64,000 bases of DNA from Tupaia tana (GCA_026018925.1 JAKSZU010000004.1:14772964-14836963); one strand, 5' to 3'. Counted from the stretch's first letter, positions 25,666 through 37,463 are shown. A program made the numbers and translations. Notes: generated by a model from the letters alone, not told the origin.

Positions 25666-26269
25666 CCCACCTCCCTCCTGCCAGCGACTGCCCTGCCTGT
25701 CACCCCACCCAAACCGGACTCGCTGGACTGTGACACACATGGTTTCTAACCTTGCACCCACAGTGGTCACCATGCCCACTGGCACTCACACACCAACTCA
25801 CACAGGCCCCGCTCCAAGGCATAGATGTGCACCTGACACAATCAGGCCCACGCCTGCTGGAAGGCACATGCACAGGCTTACTCACACAAGTGTGAGCCAC
25901 TGGGAGGTGGGGAAACTTCCAGTTACCCACTCCATACGCGGCACGCACAGATCTTGCTTTGCCAACGACAGGGGTTCCGTCCTTCTTCTCTCAGTCACTT
26001 TGTCACTTTGCCGGTTGCTATTCTGTGTCAGGGCCTACCGGCCAGGCATGTGCTCTTGTGCATGGTTCCCCTCTGACACACGTGAGCTTGCCAGCTTGTT
26101 ATCTCTCCCAGCCACTACCCCTCCAAGTTCAAACCTCCACACGCACCCTGGAGGTCAGGAGGGACTCAAGGTTTCTGGGAAGGCCCTCTGCCCAAGCGGG
26201 AGGGAAATCTGGGTGTGTCCCCCACAGGAGAACTCAGCTCATTCCTTCCTTCCTTTAAGATGGATGGAA

Positions 26270-27080
26270 GGGAATAGGAGACCGGCAAAGGAAGGGGGAG
26301 GGGGAAACGGGAGGAGGAGAGGCAGGGGATAGGGGAGGAAGAGCTAGGTTTAGCAAATGGGGGCCGGGGACGGGGGTGTCGGGGGAGGGAGGGTGCTGGT
26401 GAGGCCCGGCCCCAGGGAGCTGGGACCTCCCATCCACTCGCCCCAGGAACAGCCTCGCCCACAGCTGGGGGAGGGCAGGGCAGGGCTGGGCCGGGCCGGG
26501 CCGCGAGGGCCAGGCAGGGGGCGCCGGCACGTGGAGAGCCCGTGGAAGCTCCAGACTCACCAGTGGGGGCCAGGCGGGCAGCGGTGGAGGGATCGGAGGG
26601 AGCAGAGCCAGAGAGAAGTCCCAGGGCCAGCCTGCCTGCCACTTCCTCATCTGCTGGGCCGACTTTCTGTCACCAGAGGGGGAGGGCGCGGGCCGGTCGG
26701 GGGGCGCCTGCTGATTGGGCGGCGGGCCGAGGCAGGAGGGGCCGTCCTGCGCCGGCTCGGCCGGAGGGGCGGGGGCAAGGGCGGGCCGGCCCGGCAGGAA
26801 GCACACCCAGCCCAGCTCCCCACCCTTCCCTCCCATCTCTCCGCCCGCCTCGGGCGGGTGGCGGGCCTGGCCACCACTGGAGCATCCTGCTGCCTCCCGA
26901 CGCTCAGTCCCAGCTGGCCTCCTCGGCCTCCTGGTGACTAGCCCGCCGACGTGACCCACACATCTGTTTGCGACAGGCCCAGCCCAGGAGCCCGGGGAGA
27001 GTTCCAGGGCCTGTCCCTCAAAGAGCTCCCTCTGCAGCTGGGTGAGCCCTGGGGGCCCGCGCGGGAGGCGCGGTGTGTGT
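26270..27080. promoter_or_regulatory. GC-rich, CpG-island-like region upstream of ELOVL1
   Basis: This is the most GC- and CpG-rich stretch of the window, with many GGGCGG-type boxes. On the minus strand there is a strong donor, ACTG/GTGAGT, at 26561/26560. Its distance from the ELOVL1 3' end (about 4.7 kb) is close to my recollection of the human gene length. It may be the main ELOVL1 promoter with its first non-coding exon, or a separate regulatory island. Confidence 0.5.
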
Positions 27081-27099
27081 GCTGAGGCGGACACAGGGT

Positions 27100-28728
27100 G
27101 GCAGAGGTCTTGGCCAGGGGGAGCAACTGCCCGCGGAGACGTCTCTGCGAGCCTATAAACTACCGAGAGGATTGCCTGGACCGAGGTGGGAGAGTGGAAA
27201 CAGCCTGGGGCCAGAACGGTGACTCACTGGCTCAAGTGGCCTCCAAGGCAGTGAAAGGGAAAAGGATGGAAGGCAGCTGCTTGCGGCTGAAGCAAATAGG
27301 GCCTGAATGCCACATGGGCGGTCTGATTTGAATTCTAGAAGCAGAGGGGAAACAGAAGATTTTTGAGGAAGCTCTAATCGGGCTTGTTCATTCATCAGAC
27401 ATGTATTGACCACCTACTATGTGCAAGACTCAGGTTCTGGTGACATCCCTACACGTGTGAGGGTTACCTCTAGCTGAGTCACTTCACGCTGGCAGCTAGC
27501 ATGAGGAGGGTACTCTAGATCCACGGGAGAGATAGCAGCCTGACCTCAGGAGATTTGCAGACCAATGAGACTGGAAGAGACCCACAATGCAGAGATCTCA
27601 AAATGGTTGGATTAGCCATACATATATAATTAATTTTTTAAATTGTCTATTCTCAACTCCCTGGCCCCCACCTCTCTATACTCACCAGCTGGACTGAACG
27701 ACTGGGAGCAAAATTCATGACTTAGTGAAATGAGATCTACCTCCCGCAGCTCCTGGAACAGTGCTTTGCATACGAGATCCAACGACTGCTGTGAGATTGG
27801 ATGACCCAATGTGGACAAAGTTAGGGAACACAGAAGAAGGGTCGGTTGAGAACAATGACATGCTTGTGCGTGGTGGGATGTGGGTATGTGGAAGGTCCGT
27901 CCCGGTGCTTAGGTAAGGTCGAAGCCAGAGTGCAGCTATGGCCCTGCCCTTAAAAGGCAATGGCAGAAGAGTTCAACTATTCAAAACTCAACTCATTAGC
28001 ATCCTACAACCGCTAAGGCCCTACCTAATCTGCTCCCTATCTGAACCTCTCATTTAACCTGTGTCACTCTCCTGGGCCACACCCTGTGCTTTAACCATTC
28101 CCTAAGACAGCGAGCATCTTTCATACTCTCCCAGCCCCAAGCCTTGCCCCCCAGCACGAGGTACAGTCAGGGCTCCTTGCTCTCACAATTTTATGGCAAT
28201 GTGAGTTTTTGCTTTTCTGCATCACACAACCATAAGTGCCTCTTGGCAGGCGCCATGTTTGTTATCTCTGTATCTCCCCTGTCTGGCCCACTGGCACTCA
28301 ATTGACCTCCTATCATGTTTTTGAGTGAATGTTAAGAGTAAAGGGGACCCAGAGTCAAGAAAAGACAGTAAGAATTCAAAAGCCTTCCTACTTCCCTTGG
28401 GAGTATTCATTGAGTCAATAAATATTTATTGAAAGCCTAATGTGTTCCAGTTATACTCTAGTGTCTCTGAGGTCACGCCTGACTCCAGAGGCCTGAATTA
28501 AACACTCCAATTAGTACCTGTGTGGCTTTATGTAAATTGCTGAACCTCTATAAAATGGGAACAATAACAGCACCTACTCATAGGATTACTGTGCCGCTCA
28601 AAGGAAATAACCTACGTAAAGTGCTTAGCACTGTTTCTGTCTCAACATCTGGTAGACAAGATGGGGAAGCAGCCTGTTATATCAATATGTGTGGATTAGT
28701 GAGCATTCGTTTAACAAATATTTCCTGG
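27100..28728. other. Intergenic, old repeats only
   Basis: No gene is seen. L2-like pieces occur at about 27380-27440 and 28010-28345 and a MIR-like piece at 28500-28650. Bases 28147-28188 are repeated at 29093-29134. Confidence 0.6.
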
Positions 28729-28960
28729 ACCAGCCCCATGGCCTTGTGGTTAGGGGAGTCCGATCCCACATGGCCAACCACATGGTTCGAGTCCTGGACC
28801 TGGCAGCTTGAAATATGTGCATGCATGCCCAAAATCCTTACAGGAGGGAGAAATGGTGGAAAAGGGATTGTAGCGTGACCAGGTCCCATTGAGGGGTGCT
28901 TTCTCCCGCTCCTTTTCTCCATCTTTCCACACACCTTCTGGCAATTTTTATTTTATTTTT
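28729..28960 (+). repeat. tRNA-derived SINE, older variant
   Basis: This copy has the CCAGCCCCATGGCCTTG head variant, box B GGTTCGAGTCC, the family middle and a T-rich end. Confidence 0.8.
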
Positions 28961-31009
28961 TCTAAACATTCTCACTGTGTGTAAAACACTGTTCTGAGAG
29001 TACTTCTGAAGGCTTCGGACTAAGTGTCCATCACGAGAATCCACTAAAGATGAACAAAGAGGATTATTGTAGATGAGGAAACTGTCCCAGAGCCCCCCAG
29101 CACAAGGTACAGTCAGGGCTCCTTGCTCTCACAAGGAGATAGGGAACTGCAATTATGCATTTATTCACCTGGACCACACTGGTAAATATAGGACCATGGC
29201 AAGCTGCCAATGTTGACCGACTACGTGAATGGACATGCTTAGACAGTTCAGCAACTGTTCCAGTCCTGGGAGAAAGTGTCTTCAAATATCTTTTGTAGAC
29301 CACCTAGTCCAAGTCCTACCAAATGGCACCTGCATGGCCCTGGGGTTCCTGCAAATACTCACAGTCTGGTGGAGAAGACAGACATATAAATGAATAATTA
29401 TAATAGCATGTGGTGAGTATTCCCGTAGAGGTCAACCCAGAGGATTATGAAAACACTAAGGGGGGAGCCCAGGCTAGGGGTTAGTTACTTCCTGAAAGCT
29501 TCGCAGAAATGACACCTAAGGTGAATATTAAAGGGCACTTTCTAGAAGGCAGGGAGAGGCATTCAGGCAGAAGGAAACATGTATGTGAACATAGAAAGCA
29601 AGAGATGAGGCAGGTCTGGGGAAGTCAAGCAGTTGGACAGGGCTCCAGCTCAGAGGGCATAAGGGTCAGGGCAGACAAACTGGACAAACGGAAGGAGTCC
29701 AGGAACTCACAGACCTGATCTGGATGTAGGCCCGGTGTAGTGGGGTTATCCATTCCAAAAGCTAAAATCCTACCTCCTTCCTGATTACTGGGAAGTGAGG
29801 TGACGACTTCCCCTGGGTTCCACCCTGTCTGATTCACTCCTCACTCACTGCTTTCTAATGGGCCTTTCTCCATCCTCTCCCCAGAAGGTAAGCTGAAAAC
29901 CACCATCTGTATGAACTCTAACAACTGTTCTTGTGGTTGTTTGAGGCTTTACATATTTCAAAACAAAACTAAATGGAAGTTGGGTCAGAGAGGCAGGAAT
30001 GGCAGGGAGGGAAAAAAAAGGAAAGGGTATGCCTGCGTGTTTATGAGTGAGCGAGAGGAACAGTGGAGGGAACGGAGTATATGGGAGACACAGGGGAACT
30101 GGTTCTAAGCAATAGGAACGACGGGCAACAGGAGCAGCAGGTAGAGGCAGAAACGGCCTCCTGGGGTCTGTGTCAAGCTTCTCCCTTCTCCATCCTGTAA
30201 AGGACAAAGTGCACTTTTTACAGTTACCTACACAGACAAGCCAAAGGGACCAGGGAGCAAAGACGAGGGCAAAAGGTTCCCTGGTTAATCATTCTGCATG
30301 TCCCTGGGCCTCGGGCAGCTAGCCGGTATCCTCTCCCAAAGCAAGCTAGGACCTTGGCTGAAGAGACTGGGGCTGGAAAGGCATGTGGCTGCCAGGAGGG
30401 AGGGACGGCGTACAGATACTCATATCCACTGAGGGTCTGCCCAATAGGTCAGAGCCAAGGTCCGGTCCATCCATGGTAGCCAGCCAGTGCCAGCACACTG
30501 TGGGTATCATCTGGTGTTCACGGGCTGAACTAAAGGAACCAGGAAGTGGGAGGGGGGTGTGGCAGAACCTGTAGGAAGAGTTGAAGAGAGAAAGGGAGGA
30601 ACAAACCAGAGGAGACGATCAGATTGGAGGGAAGAGTTAGCAAGATCTGGATAATATGTGAGATGGGCCAGAGCAGTTTAAAAAGAGAAGTTTACCATTC
30701 TATTCAGAACTTTCTGTGGCAAGCCTGGGGTCAGCCTTGTTGTGTATACCCTTATGGTCCGGTCCTGTAAGGTAGGTACCATTCTCACTTAACAGATAAA
30801 AAGTTTGGAATCAGAGAAGTGGAAAGGTTTGCTCAAGGTCACATAGCAAGTAGGGTAGAAACAACATGGGCTGACAGGCCGAGGAAAAAGCACAGGACAG
30901 GCATAGTGGAACTGCAAGGAATTCAGCTTGCCTAAAGGATATGGTGAATGAAAGCCCTTATCTAATAGAAGATTAAAAGTAGGCTGACCCCAAATCATGA
31001 AGATGTGTG

Positions 31010-31010
<1 letters not shown>
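28961..31010. other. Intergenic, old repeats only
   Basis: No gene is seen. A stretch at about 29370-29700 looks like minus-strand L2. The remainder holds nothing that I recognise. Confidence 0.5.

Positions 31011-31011
<1 letters not shown>

Positions 31012-31046
<35 letters not shown>
31012..31046 (+). repeat. (CA)n microsatellite
   Basis: About 17 CA units follow GTGTGTATA. Confidence 0.95.
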
Positions 31047-31048
<2 letters not shown>

Positions 31049-31141
31049 TAAGTTGTATTGGGATGGTCCCTGAAATTTTTTGAATGGGGACTTAATAGGA
31101 TTCCAATTATGCTTTAAAAGACAAATATGACAACAGGTTAT

Positions 31142-31314
31142 CTTTTTTTTTAAAGAATTATTTTATTTAACTTTACTTATTTGTTTATTTTAATTTGACC
31201 AGAGAAGGACAGAGAGAGGAAAAGTGAGCAAGCAATTTGTCAGGTCCAGGACTCAAACCATGGTCAGCTATGTGAGAGTTCAGCGCCCTTAACCACCACA
31301 CCACCTGCCGGCCC
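31142..31314 (-). repeat. tRNA-derived SINE, short form
   Basis: On the minus strand this is a full short form. A similar GACAACAGGTTATC / GGCAACAGGTATC pair flanks it. Confidence 0.9.
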
Positions 31315-32149
31315 CTGGCAACAGGTATCTTAATACATCATCAGGAAAGCAGAGGAAGAGAGGATGGTGGCTGGGAGCCAGCCCCGGGGGGGCACAGGCA
31401 TGACACACCAAGCCCTGCCCTAGAGCAGTGGATGTGAGAAGGAAGAAGAACCAGAACCCGGGTTCTCCCAGAGCAAGTGGCCACGATGGGTAACGGGGGA
31501 GCAGGGTAAGAAATTAATGTAGTCAGGGACATGCCGAGTGTGAGGTGAGATGAAACATTCAGCTGGTGTTGTATACTAAGTTCAGGAGGAAGAACAGGGC
31601 TCAAGAAAAAAATGTGCGGATTCTCTGTACAAAGGTGAAACCACATAAAGTGGACTCTGGCAGCTCCAGCGGTCTCTATTCAGACACTTTCCCATCCCCT
31701 GCTTTCATTTCCTTTAAGGAAATCCTCCCCCACTCCCCTGGCTCACTGATTCTGGTACCTTCCCCAACATCCTCCCTCGGGCCAAGCTCCTAAGGGCACA
31801 TAATCCCAGCAAAACCAGAGTTCTGCCATGAGATGAGCCGTAATACAGAGTGGAATAATGCAAAGACAGATAGGTCAGACAAATTTGGGCCCGAGTCCAT
31901 CTAAAGCCATCCATATAACCTGGAAGAAGCTGGCTCACCCTTTTTCTTTTGTTTTTGGTAAAGCTAGTTTAATTGTAATGTGTTATAATCAAAACAACCT
32001 AATATACCATTAGATAAAAATGAGATTGCTCAAAAGAGAATAATAATAGTTTCCAGTTACCATTTGGGTGTTAAATGCCTTAAATGCCCTTCTAAGATGC
32101 TTGGACTTTATCATGTAGAAAATAGATACTAAAGGTTTAAATGTCATTT

Positions 32150-32280
32150 TAAAGAGTTAGAGGTAGTCTTTGAGGGTGACATTATAATCCCATTTTACAG
32201 AGGTGGAAACTGAGGTTCTTGAAAGTAATCTGCCTAAGGTATCACAATGGGTAAGTTCTGGCCAGGATGTGAACTTGTAA
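32150..32280. repeat. MIR fragment
   Basis: CCCATTTTACAGAGGTGGAA, ACTGAGGTTCTTG and the sequence after them are MIR-like. Confidence 0.6.
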
Positions 32281-32367
32281 ATACGTAAATTGCAAGAGAA
32301 TTTTGGAAACTATAATGGAAGTATATAGTGGGTACAGGAGAAGTACAGTCTAAGAATGATCAAGTGT

Positions 32368-32567
32368 GGGACCGGCAGGTGGTGCAATGTTGGGGGTGCT
32401 GGACTCCCACATGGAGTCAAGTCCTGGACCTGGCGGCCAATTCAAGTCCTGGACCTGGCGACTTGCTTTCTCACTTTCTCTTTCTCTTTTCCTCCCACTC
32501 TGTCCCTCTCTGGTCAAATTAAAATAAATAAATAAAGTTAAATAAAATAATTCTAAAAAAAAAAAAA
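32368..32567 (+). repeat. Short-form SINE with box B duplicated
   Basis: TCAAGTCCTGGACCTGGCG occurs twice in the head. A GATCAAGTGT-like duplication flanks the element. Confidence 0.9.
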
Positions 32568-33047
32568 GATCTAGTGTACTGGGAAGGAGGTGACTGAGTT
32601 TACAGGAGTAGGTGAAAATTGAACTAGGATGAACTGCTCACCAGAGGAAGGGGGTAGTAGATGGAAAAAAGAAAAGGCAGACATTCCCAGCAGGGCCGAG
32701 CACATGCAAGCCATGGAAGAGTGGGGCAGAAGCTGACCCTGGTTATCTCCTTGTGTCCTATAGCTAAGAGCACCTAGTGGCAAGAATGGTGAAATATGCC
32801 TGAACACAAGGTCTGAAGGACTGGTGGTGAGTGTCGGGAAGACACGCCAGTATGGGACCCTGTGAATTCTACACGATCACCCATGGAGACCCGAGCCCAG
32901 ACCTAGCAAGCATAGACAAACTAAGGGTAGAATCATCACAACCGCACAGAGAGCTATGACTGGTGAGGGGCCCCATTAGAGCCAGAATGCAGGAAGACTA
33001 TGGAGCTGGCTCTTTAGTTGGTTTGGACAAGAAAGAGATACAATTTA

Positions 33048-33273
33048 GGGACCAGCAGTTAGCGTAATGTCTATGTCGCTGAGCTCCCATGTAGTCGACC
33101 ACAGTTCGAGTCCCAGACCCCTTTGGCTTAAACTCACATGGGCGTGTGTGCGTGCATGCCCAAAATCCCCAGAGGAGAATGGAGGAGAAGGAATTACGGC
33201 GTGACCATCCCCCCTAGGGGGTGATTTCTCGCTTTCTATCTCTCTGTCTTTCTGGTGAGTGCATGCGTCCTAT

Positions 33274-33327
<54 letters not shown>

Positions 33328-33338
33328 CTCCAAAAAAA
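33048..33338 (+). repeat. Long-form SINE with a 48-A internal run
   Basis: The normal internal AAAAA before CCTCTCC has grown to 48 A (33277-33324). The duplication AGAAAGAGATAC lies on both sides. Confidence 0.93.
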
Positions 33339-33522
33339 GAAAGAGATACAGTTGAGAAGGGATGGAAAAGTACCCATCAGGTGAGGGAGGTTGTCATTTT
33401 AATCTCACATCAGAATGATACAATTGAAGACCAAACTGGGGCTTAATATAAGAATACAGGCCACAACTAAATGGGAGGAAAAAAAAAAAAGTCACACAAT
33501 TAGATTCAAAACTAGCTTACTG

Positions 33523-33784
33523 GGGCCGACAGGTGGCATGAAGGTTAAGGCAGCCGGATTCCATGTGACTGACTGCACGGTTGAAGTTCCAAACCTGGGG
33601 CCTGCGAATCGCGCCGGGCACCTATATGTGGGTGCCCAAAACCCTGAGAGAAGAATGTAGAAGGGATTGTGGTGTGGCCATCTGCCCTGTGGGGTGATTT
33701 CTCACTTTCCCTCTCTCTCTGTCTCTCTGAGGAGGAGAGTGCACGTCCCCTATAGCAAACTAGAGAAAAACAAAAACAAACAAA
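33523..33784 (+). repeat. tRNA-derived SINE, long form
   Basis: This is a diverged full-length copy with an (AAAC)n tail. AAACTAGCTT lies on both sides. Confidence 0.88.
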
Positions 33785-33794
33785 CTAGCTTCTC

Positions 33795-34090
33795 AGCTCC
33801 GCACAGTCACACGTGCTACAAAGGTGCTGTGCTCCTCCGGCTGTGAGCACACCGCAGGCCTGGGTTCAACTCCCACTCCAACTTGAAGCCTGGGCACAGT
33901 GGCATGTATCTTGTAGTCCCTGCAACTCAAGAGGCTGAGGCAGGGGGATCTTGAGTTCGAGGCCGGCCTGTGCAACATAGCACGACCTGTTTGAAAGAGG
34001 CAGGCAGGGTGACAGGCCTCTGTGGTCCCAGCACCCACCCAGTCACCCGTGGGAGGCTGATGCAGGAGGATCACGACACAGTGAGACCCC
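33795..34090 (+). repeat. 7SL-derived, Alu-like dimeric SINE with a tRNA-like 5' part
   Basis: The first 7SL-like unit (about 33888-33992) has CCTGGGCACAGTGGC, AGAGGCTGAGGCAGG, the box-B-like GTTCGAGGCC and TGCAACATAGC. The second (about 34005-34095) has GTGGTCCCAGCACC, GGGAGGCTGATGCAGGAGGA and CAGTGAGACCCC. The 5' part (about 33800-33886) carries a tRNA-type GGTTCAACTCC. Confidence 0.75.
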
Positions 34091-34329
34091 TTCTAAATGC
34101 ATGACGCATCGTGCAAGGCCACCAAGTGTAAAGATACCCCCATGCCTGCTCTGCACTAATTGCTGAGGAAATGCTGCAGGAGATGAAATGTCTCTTGAGG
34201 GCATCTCTTGAGGCTGAGCTCCTTAGACATGAGCACAGGGGAGCTGCAAAGGGAGGGACCAGTCAGATCCTCTTAGAGGGGCTGGTCTGTCAGTTACTCA
34301 AACAGTTTTACTGAGAGTGGATTTCTAGA

Positions 34330-34560
34330 TGCTACCCTGGGAATAGCTAATATGTATTGAGCTTCTACTGCAGTTGAGTACTATTTTAAGCATTTTACAG
34401 ATTAGCCCATTTAAAGCTCAGCTGTATGAAATAGCCATTATTATCAATATCCCCAGGAATAAGGAAATGGAAGCATGGAGGGTAAACTAAGTTGCCCAAG
34501 GTCACATGGCTACTAAGTAGCACAACTAGGATTTGAACCCAGGCACTCTGGCACTAGAAC
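34330..34560. repeat. MIR fragment
   Basis: ATTGAGCTTCTACTGCAG, TTGCCCAAGGTCACATGGCT and GGATTTGAACCCAGGCACTC are MIR hallmarks. Confidence 0.8.
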
Positions 34561-34648
34561 ATGCTTGTGGCCAAAATATAATCTTATACTATCTCTCCAA
34601 AGTGAAATGATTCATAATAGTAATAATAACAATAACAGTAGCAATACC

Positions 34649-34871
34649 AGGCCAGTAGATGGCTTAGTGGTTATGTCACTGGACTCTCACATGGCCTACA
34701 TGGTTCAAGTCCCAGACCCATTGGCTTGAAACTCACGTGTATGTGTGCATACCCAAGATCCCAGGAGGAGAGAGGATTGTGGCATGTCCATCCCCTTGAG
34801 GGGTGATTTCTCACTTTCTCTCTCACTGTCTCTGTCTGTCTCTCTCTGGTAAAAACTTCTAAAAAAAAAAA
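34649..34871 (+). repeat. tRNA-derived SINE, long form
   Basis: This is a full-length copy with some small deletions in the middle. Similar AGTAGCAATACCA / AGTAGCACTACCA flanks are present. Confidence 0.85.
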
Positions 34872-35056
34872 TAGTAGCACTACCATTTATAGTATGTTTG
34901 ATGGGCTGGATGCCATAGATGTTGACTATACACATATTCTTCCCAAAAGTCACACGGCTCTCAGGTGGAAGAACAGGGATTCGAACAGGACAGTTCAGAG
35001 CGCTTGAACTTAAGGGACAATAAAGTGCAGGAGGAGCTAGAATAAGTCAGTACAAG

Positions 35057-35421
35057 ATGGAACCAGCAGATGGCATAATAGTTATGTTGCTGGACTCCCA
35101 TGTGGTTGGCTACAGTTCGAGTCCCAGACTCCACAGCTTAAAACACATTGTCGGCGGGAGCAGCAGTTAGGGTAATGGCTATGTCGCTGGACTCCCATGT
35201 AGTTGACCATGGTTCGAGTCCCAGACCCGGAGGCTTAAACATGCCAGGCGCGTGTACATGCGTGCCCAAGAACCCGAGAGGAGAATGGAGGAGAAGGGAT
35301 TGTGGCGTGGCCATCCACCCTGGGGGTGATTTCTTGCTTTCTGTCTCTCTGTCTCTCTCTCTGTCTTTCTGGTGAGCGCACGCGCCCTATAGCAAAAACC
35401 TCTCAAAGGAAAAAATAAAAA
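35057..35421 (+). repeat. Dimeric SINE (head monomer plus full copy)
   Basis: A head-only monomer (35059-35150) is joined to a full long-form SINE (about 35152-35410). The pair shares one target duplication, AAGTCAGTACAAG, at 35044-35056 and 35422-35434. Confidence 0.88.
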
Positions 35422-35687
35422 AAGTCAGTACAAGGTACAAACATGGAACATAAAAGAGGTAATTGACCTTACCTGGTGGGAGTGGCACTGTCGGAAAGCT
35501 TAGGAGGGGTGATTTGTGAGGTGAAGTTCGAATGATGACTGAGTTATCCCCAGACAGAATGATAGGGCAAAGTATTCGTAGCAGAAGGAACAGCAGGGAT
35601 AAGGGAATGGAGGTTTGAAAAAGCTTGTTACATTCAGGAAACTGCAGTTTGTATGGCTTGGAAATTGGATGAGTGGCAACACAATGT

Positions 35688-35806
35688 TTTGGGTGGTCAG
35701 AAGAGTCATGACGCATTTTTGCATAGAAAAACACTTCGCAAAAAAAAATAAAAAAATAAAAAAAAAGAAAAAGAAAAACACTTCGCAACTTTTCTGACAA
35801 CCCCAA
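35688..35806. mobile_element. Mariner-type MITE with an A-rich insertion
   Basis: The ends TTGGGTGGTCAGAA and TTTTCTGACAACCCC are inverted repeats of the same MITE as at 3540 and 6314. The centre holds an A-rich insert between two copies of AAAAACACTTCGCA. Confidence 0.78.
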
Positions 35807-36891
35807 GAGAGGAGGGGGAGGTGGCAGAGGGCTGGATCACACAGAATTTCACTTGCTTTCCTGGGAGTTTTAATCTATTTTTCAAACCTTCCCAATGAAG
35901 TAAATGTGAGGGAGGGAAGAAAAAAAAAAGCAAATAAATATCCCCAGAATATTATCTGGTGGCTTAGTCTGAAGTCCCCCTAGACTAGTAGGAATCTTTG
36001 AATTCTGTTTTCTCCTAATAATGCATGCATGCTGAATTTGCATTCTCTGTTCCGAATTACTTCCCCGCAAGTGATATGAGCAGTCCTGGATGATTTTGTC
36101 CTGTGATTCTGAGTGTGCCTGGCACCCTGGCCCTACCAATCTACCAAAGATGTGGACCCCAGTTTGAAAAACGTGGAGCAAACTATCAACAGGATTTTAA
36201 TCAGGGAGTAATGTGACAGCTCTGCAGTTTAGAAAGAATTCTCTGGCAGCCTGTTGGAAGATGAGTTAGAGGAGGCAGGACTAGAGACAGCGAGTCTGCA
36301 TGGTGCATTTAGTGAGAGAGGCCCAGAGCCTCACCCGCAGGGGAGGGTGGGTGGATGCTGGGAGACAGACTTGGGAGGATCTGGTCTCTGGACAAGCTTG
36401 GGGGTGCTAGAGACACAGAGGAGCACCATTTAGGATGGCTTCCACATTCCTGACTTAGGTCACGTCCAGGGAAGCTAAAAGAGAAATCAGGTGTGGAGGG
36501 AGGGGTGCCTGGACTTGGACATTCAGAACCTGAGGTACCTGTGGATCATACAGGTGGAGGTGTCCAGCAGGAATCTGCAGCTTGGCAAAGAGGTCTGGGT
36601 TGAAAATAAAACCCGCTTTAGTTAAACACAGAAAAGTGGTCACAGAGAAAGGCAGTGGGAGAAGGAAGAGGGCTTAAGGACAATCTCAGAAACCACCAAC
36701 CTTCGAGAAGCAGGCAAAAGTAAAGAGGTCCACGAGCTGTAGAGAAGGAACAGACAGCTGGAGAGGGAGATGGAGAATGTGCACCATAAAGCAGAAGGGG
36801 TGGGGGCGGGGAGAAAGGGACTTACAGGAGACAGTGAGCATTGTCCAATGCTGCGAGGAGGTGAAGTAATGTGGGGATTAAAAAGACTTGG

Positions 36892-37164
36892 GGGGGGGGG
36901 GACAGCAGATGGCATAATAATTACTTCACTGGACTCCCACGTAGTCAACTGTGGTTCAAGTCCTAAACCTAGCAGCCTAAAACTCATGTCAGGCACATGC
37001 GTGCTCATGCCCAAAAATCCCAAGAGAATGGAGGGGAAGGGACCAAAAATCCCAAGAGAATGTAGGGGAAGGGATTGCTCTGTCGCCATCCCTCCTGCGA
37101 GGGTGATTTCTTGCTTTCTATCTATCTCTCCAGCGAGCACACATGCTGGAGAGAACAGAGAAAA
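36892..37164 (+). repeat. Long-form SINE with a 32-bp internal duplication
   Basis: Bases 37011-37042 are repeated at 37043-37074 with one difference. An AAAAAGACTTGGG-like duplication flanks the copy. Confidence 0.88.
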
Positions 37165-37186
37165 CAAAAAAAGACTTTGGGTATAT

Positions 37187-37451
37187 GGGGGCCAGCAGAT
37201 GGCATAGCGGTTACATTGCTGGACCCTCGCATGGCCCACTGTGGTTTGAGTCCCAGGCTCAGTGGCTTGAAACTCACACCTGGCATTATGTGTTCAGGCC
37301 CCAAATCCTGAGAGAATACATAAGGGATTACTGCGTGAATCACCCCGGAGGGTGATTTCTCACTTTCTGCCTGTATCTCTAGCAAACATGTGTCCTATAG
37401 CAAAACTCTCTCTCTCTCTCTTTCTCTCTAAAAATAAATAAATAAATAAAG
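37187..37451 (+). repeat. tRNA-derived SINE, long form
   Basis: This is a full-length diverged copy with an unusual CT run and (AAAT)n tail after the CCTATAGC end. Confidence 0.85.
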
Positions 37452-37463
37452 GTTTTGGGTGTG

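Noticed and set aside
26255-27094. 279-codon Pro/Ala-rich open frame on the minus strand
   Set aside because: It arises from GC-rich composition with few stop codons. It has no domain, no conserved start and lies in a CpG-island-like stretch.
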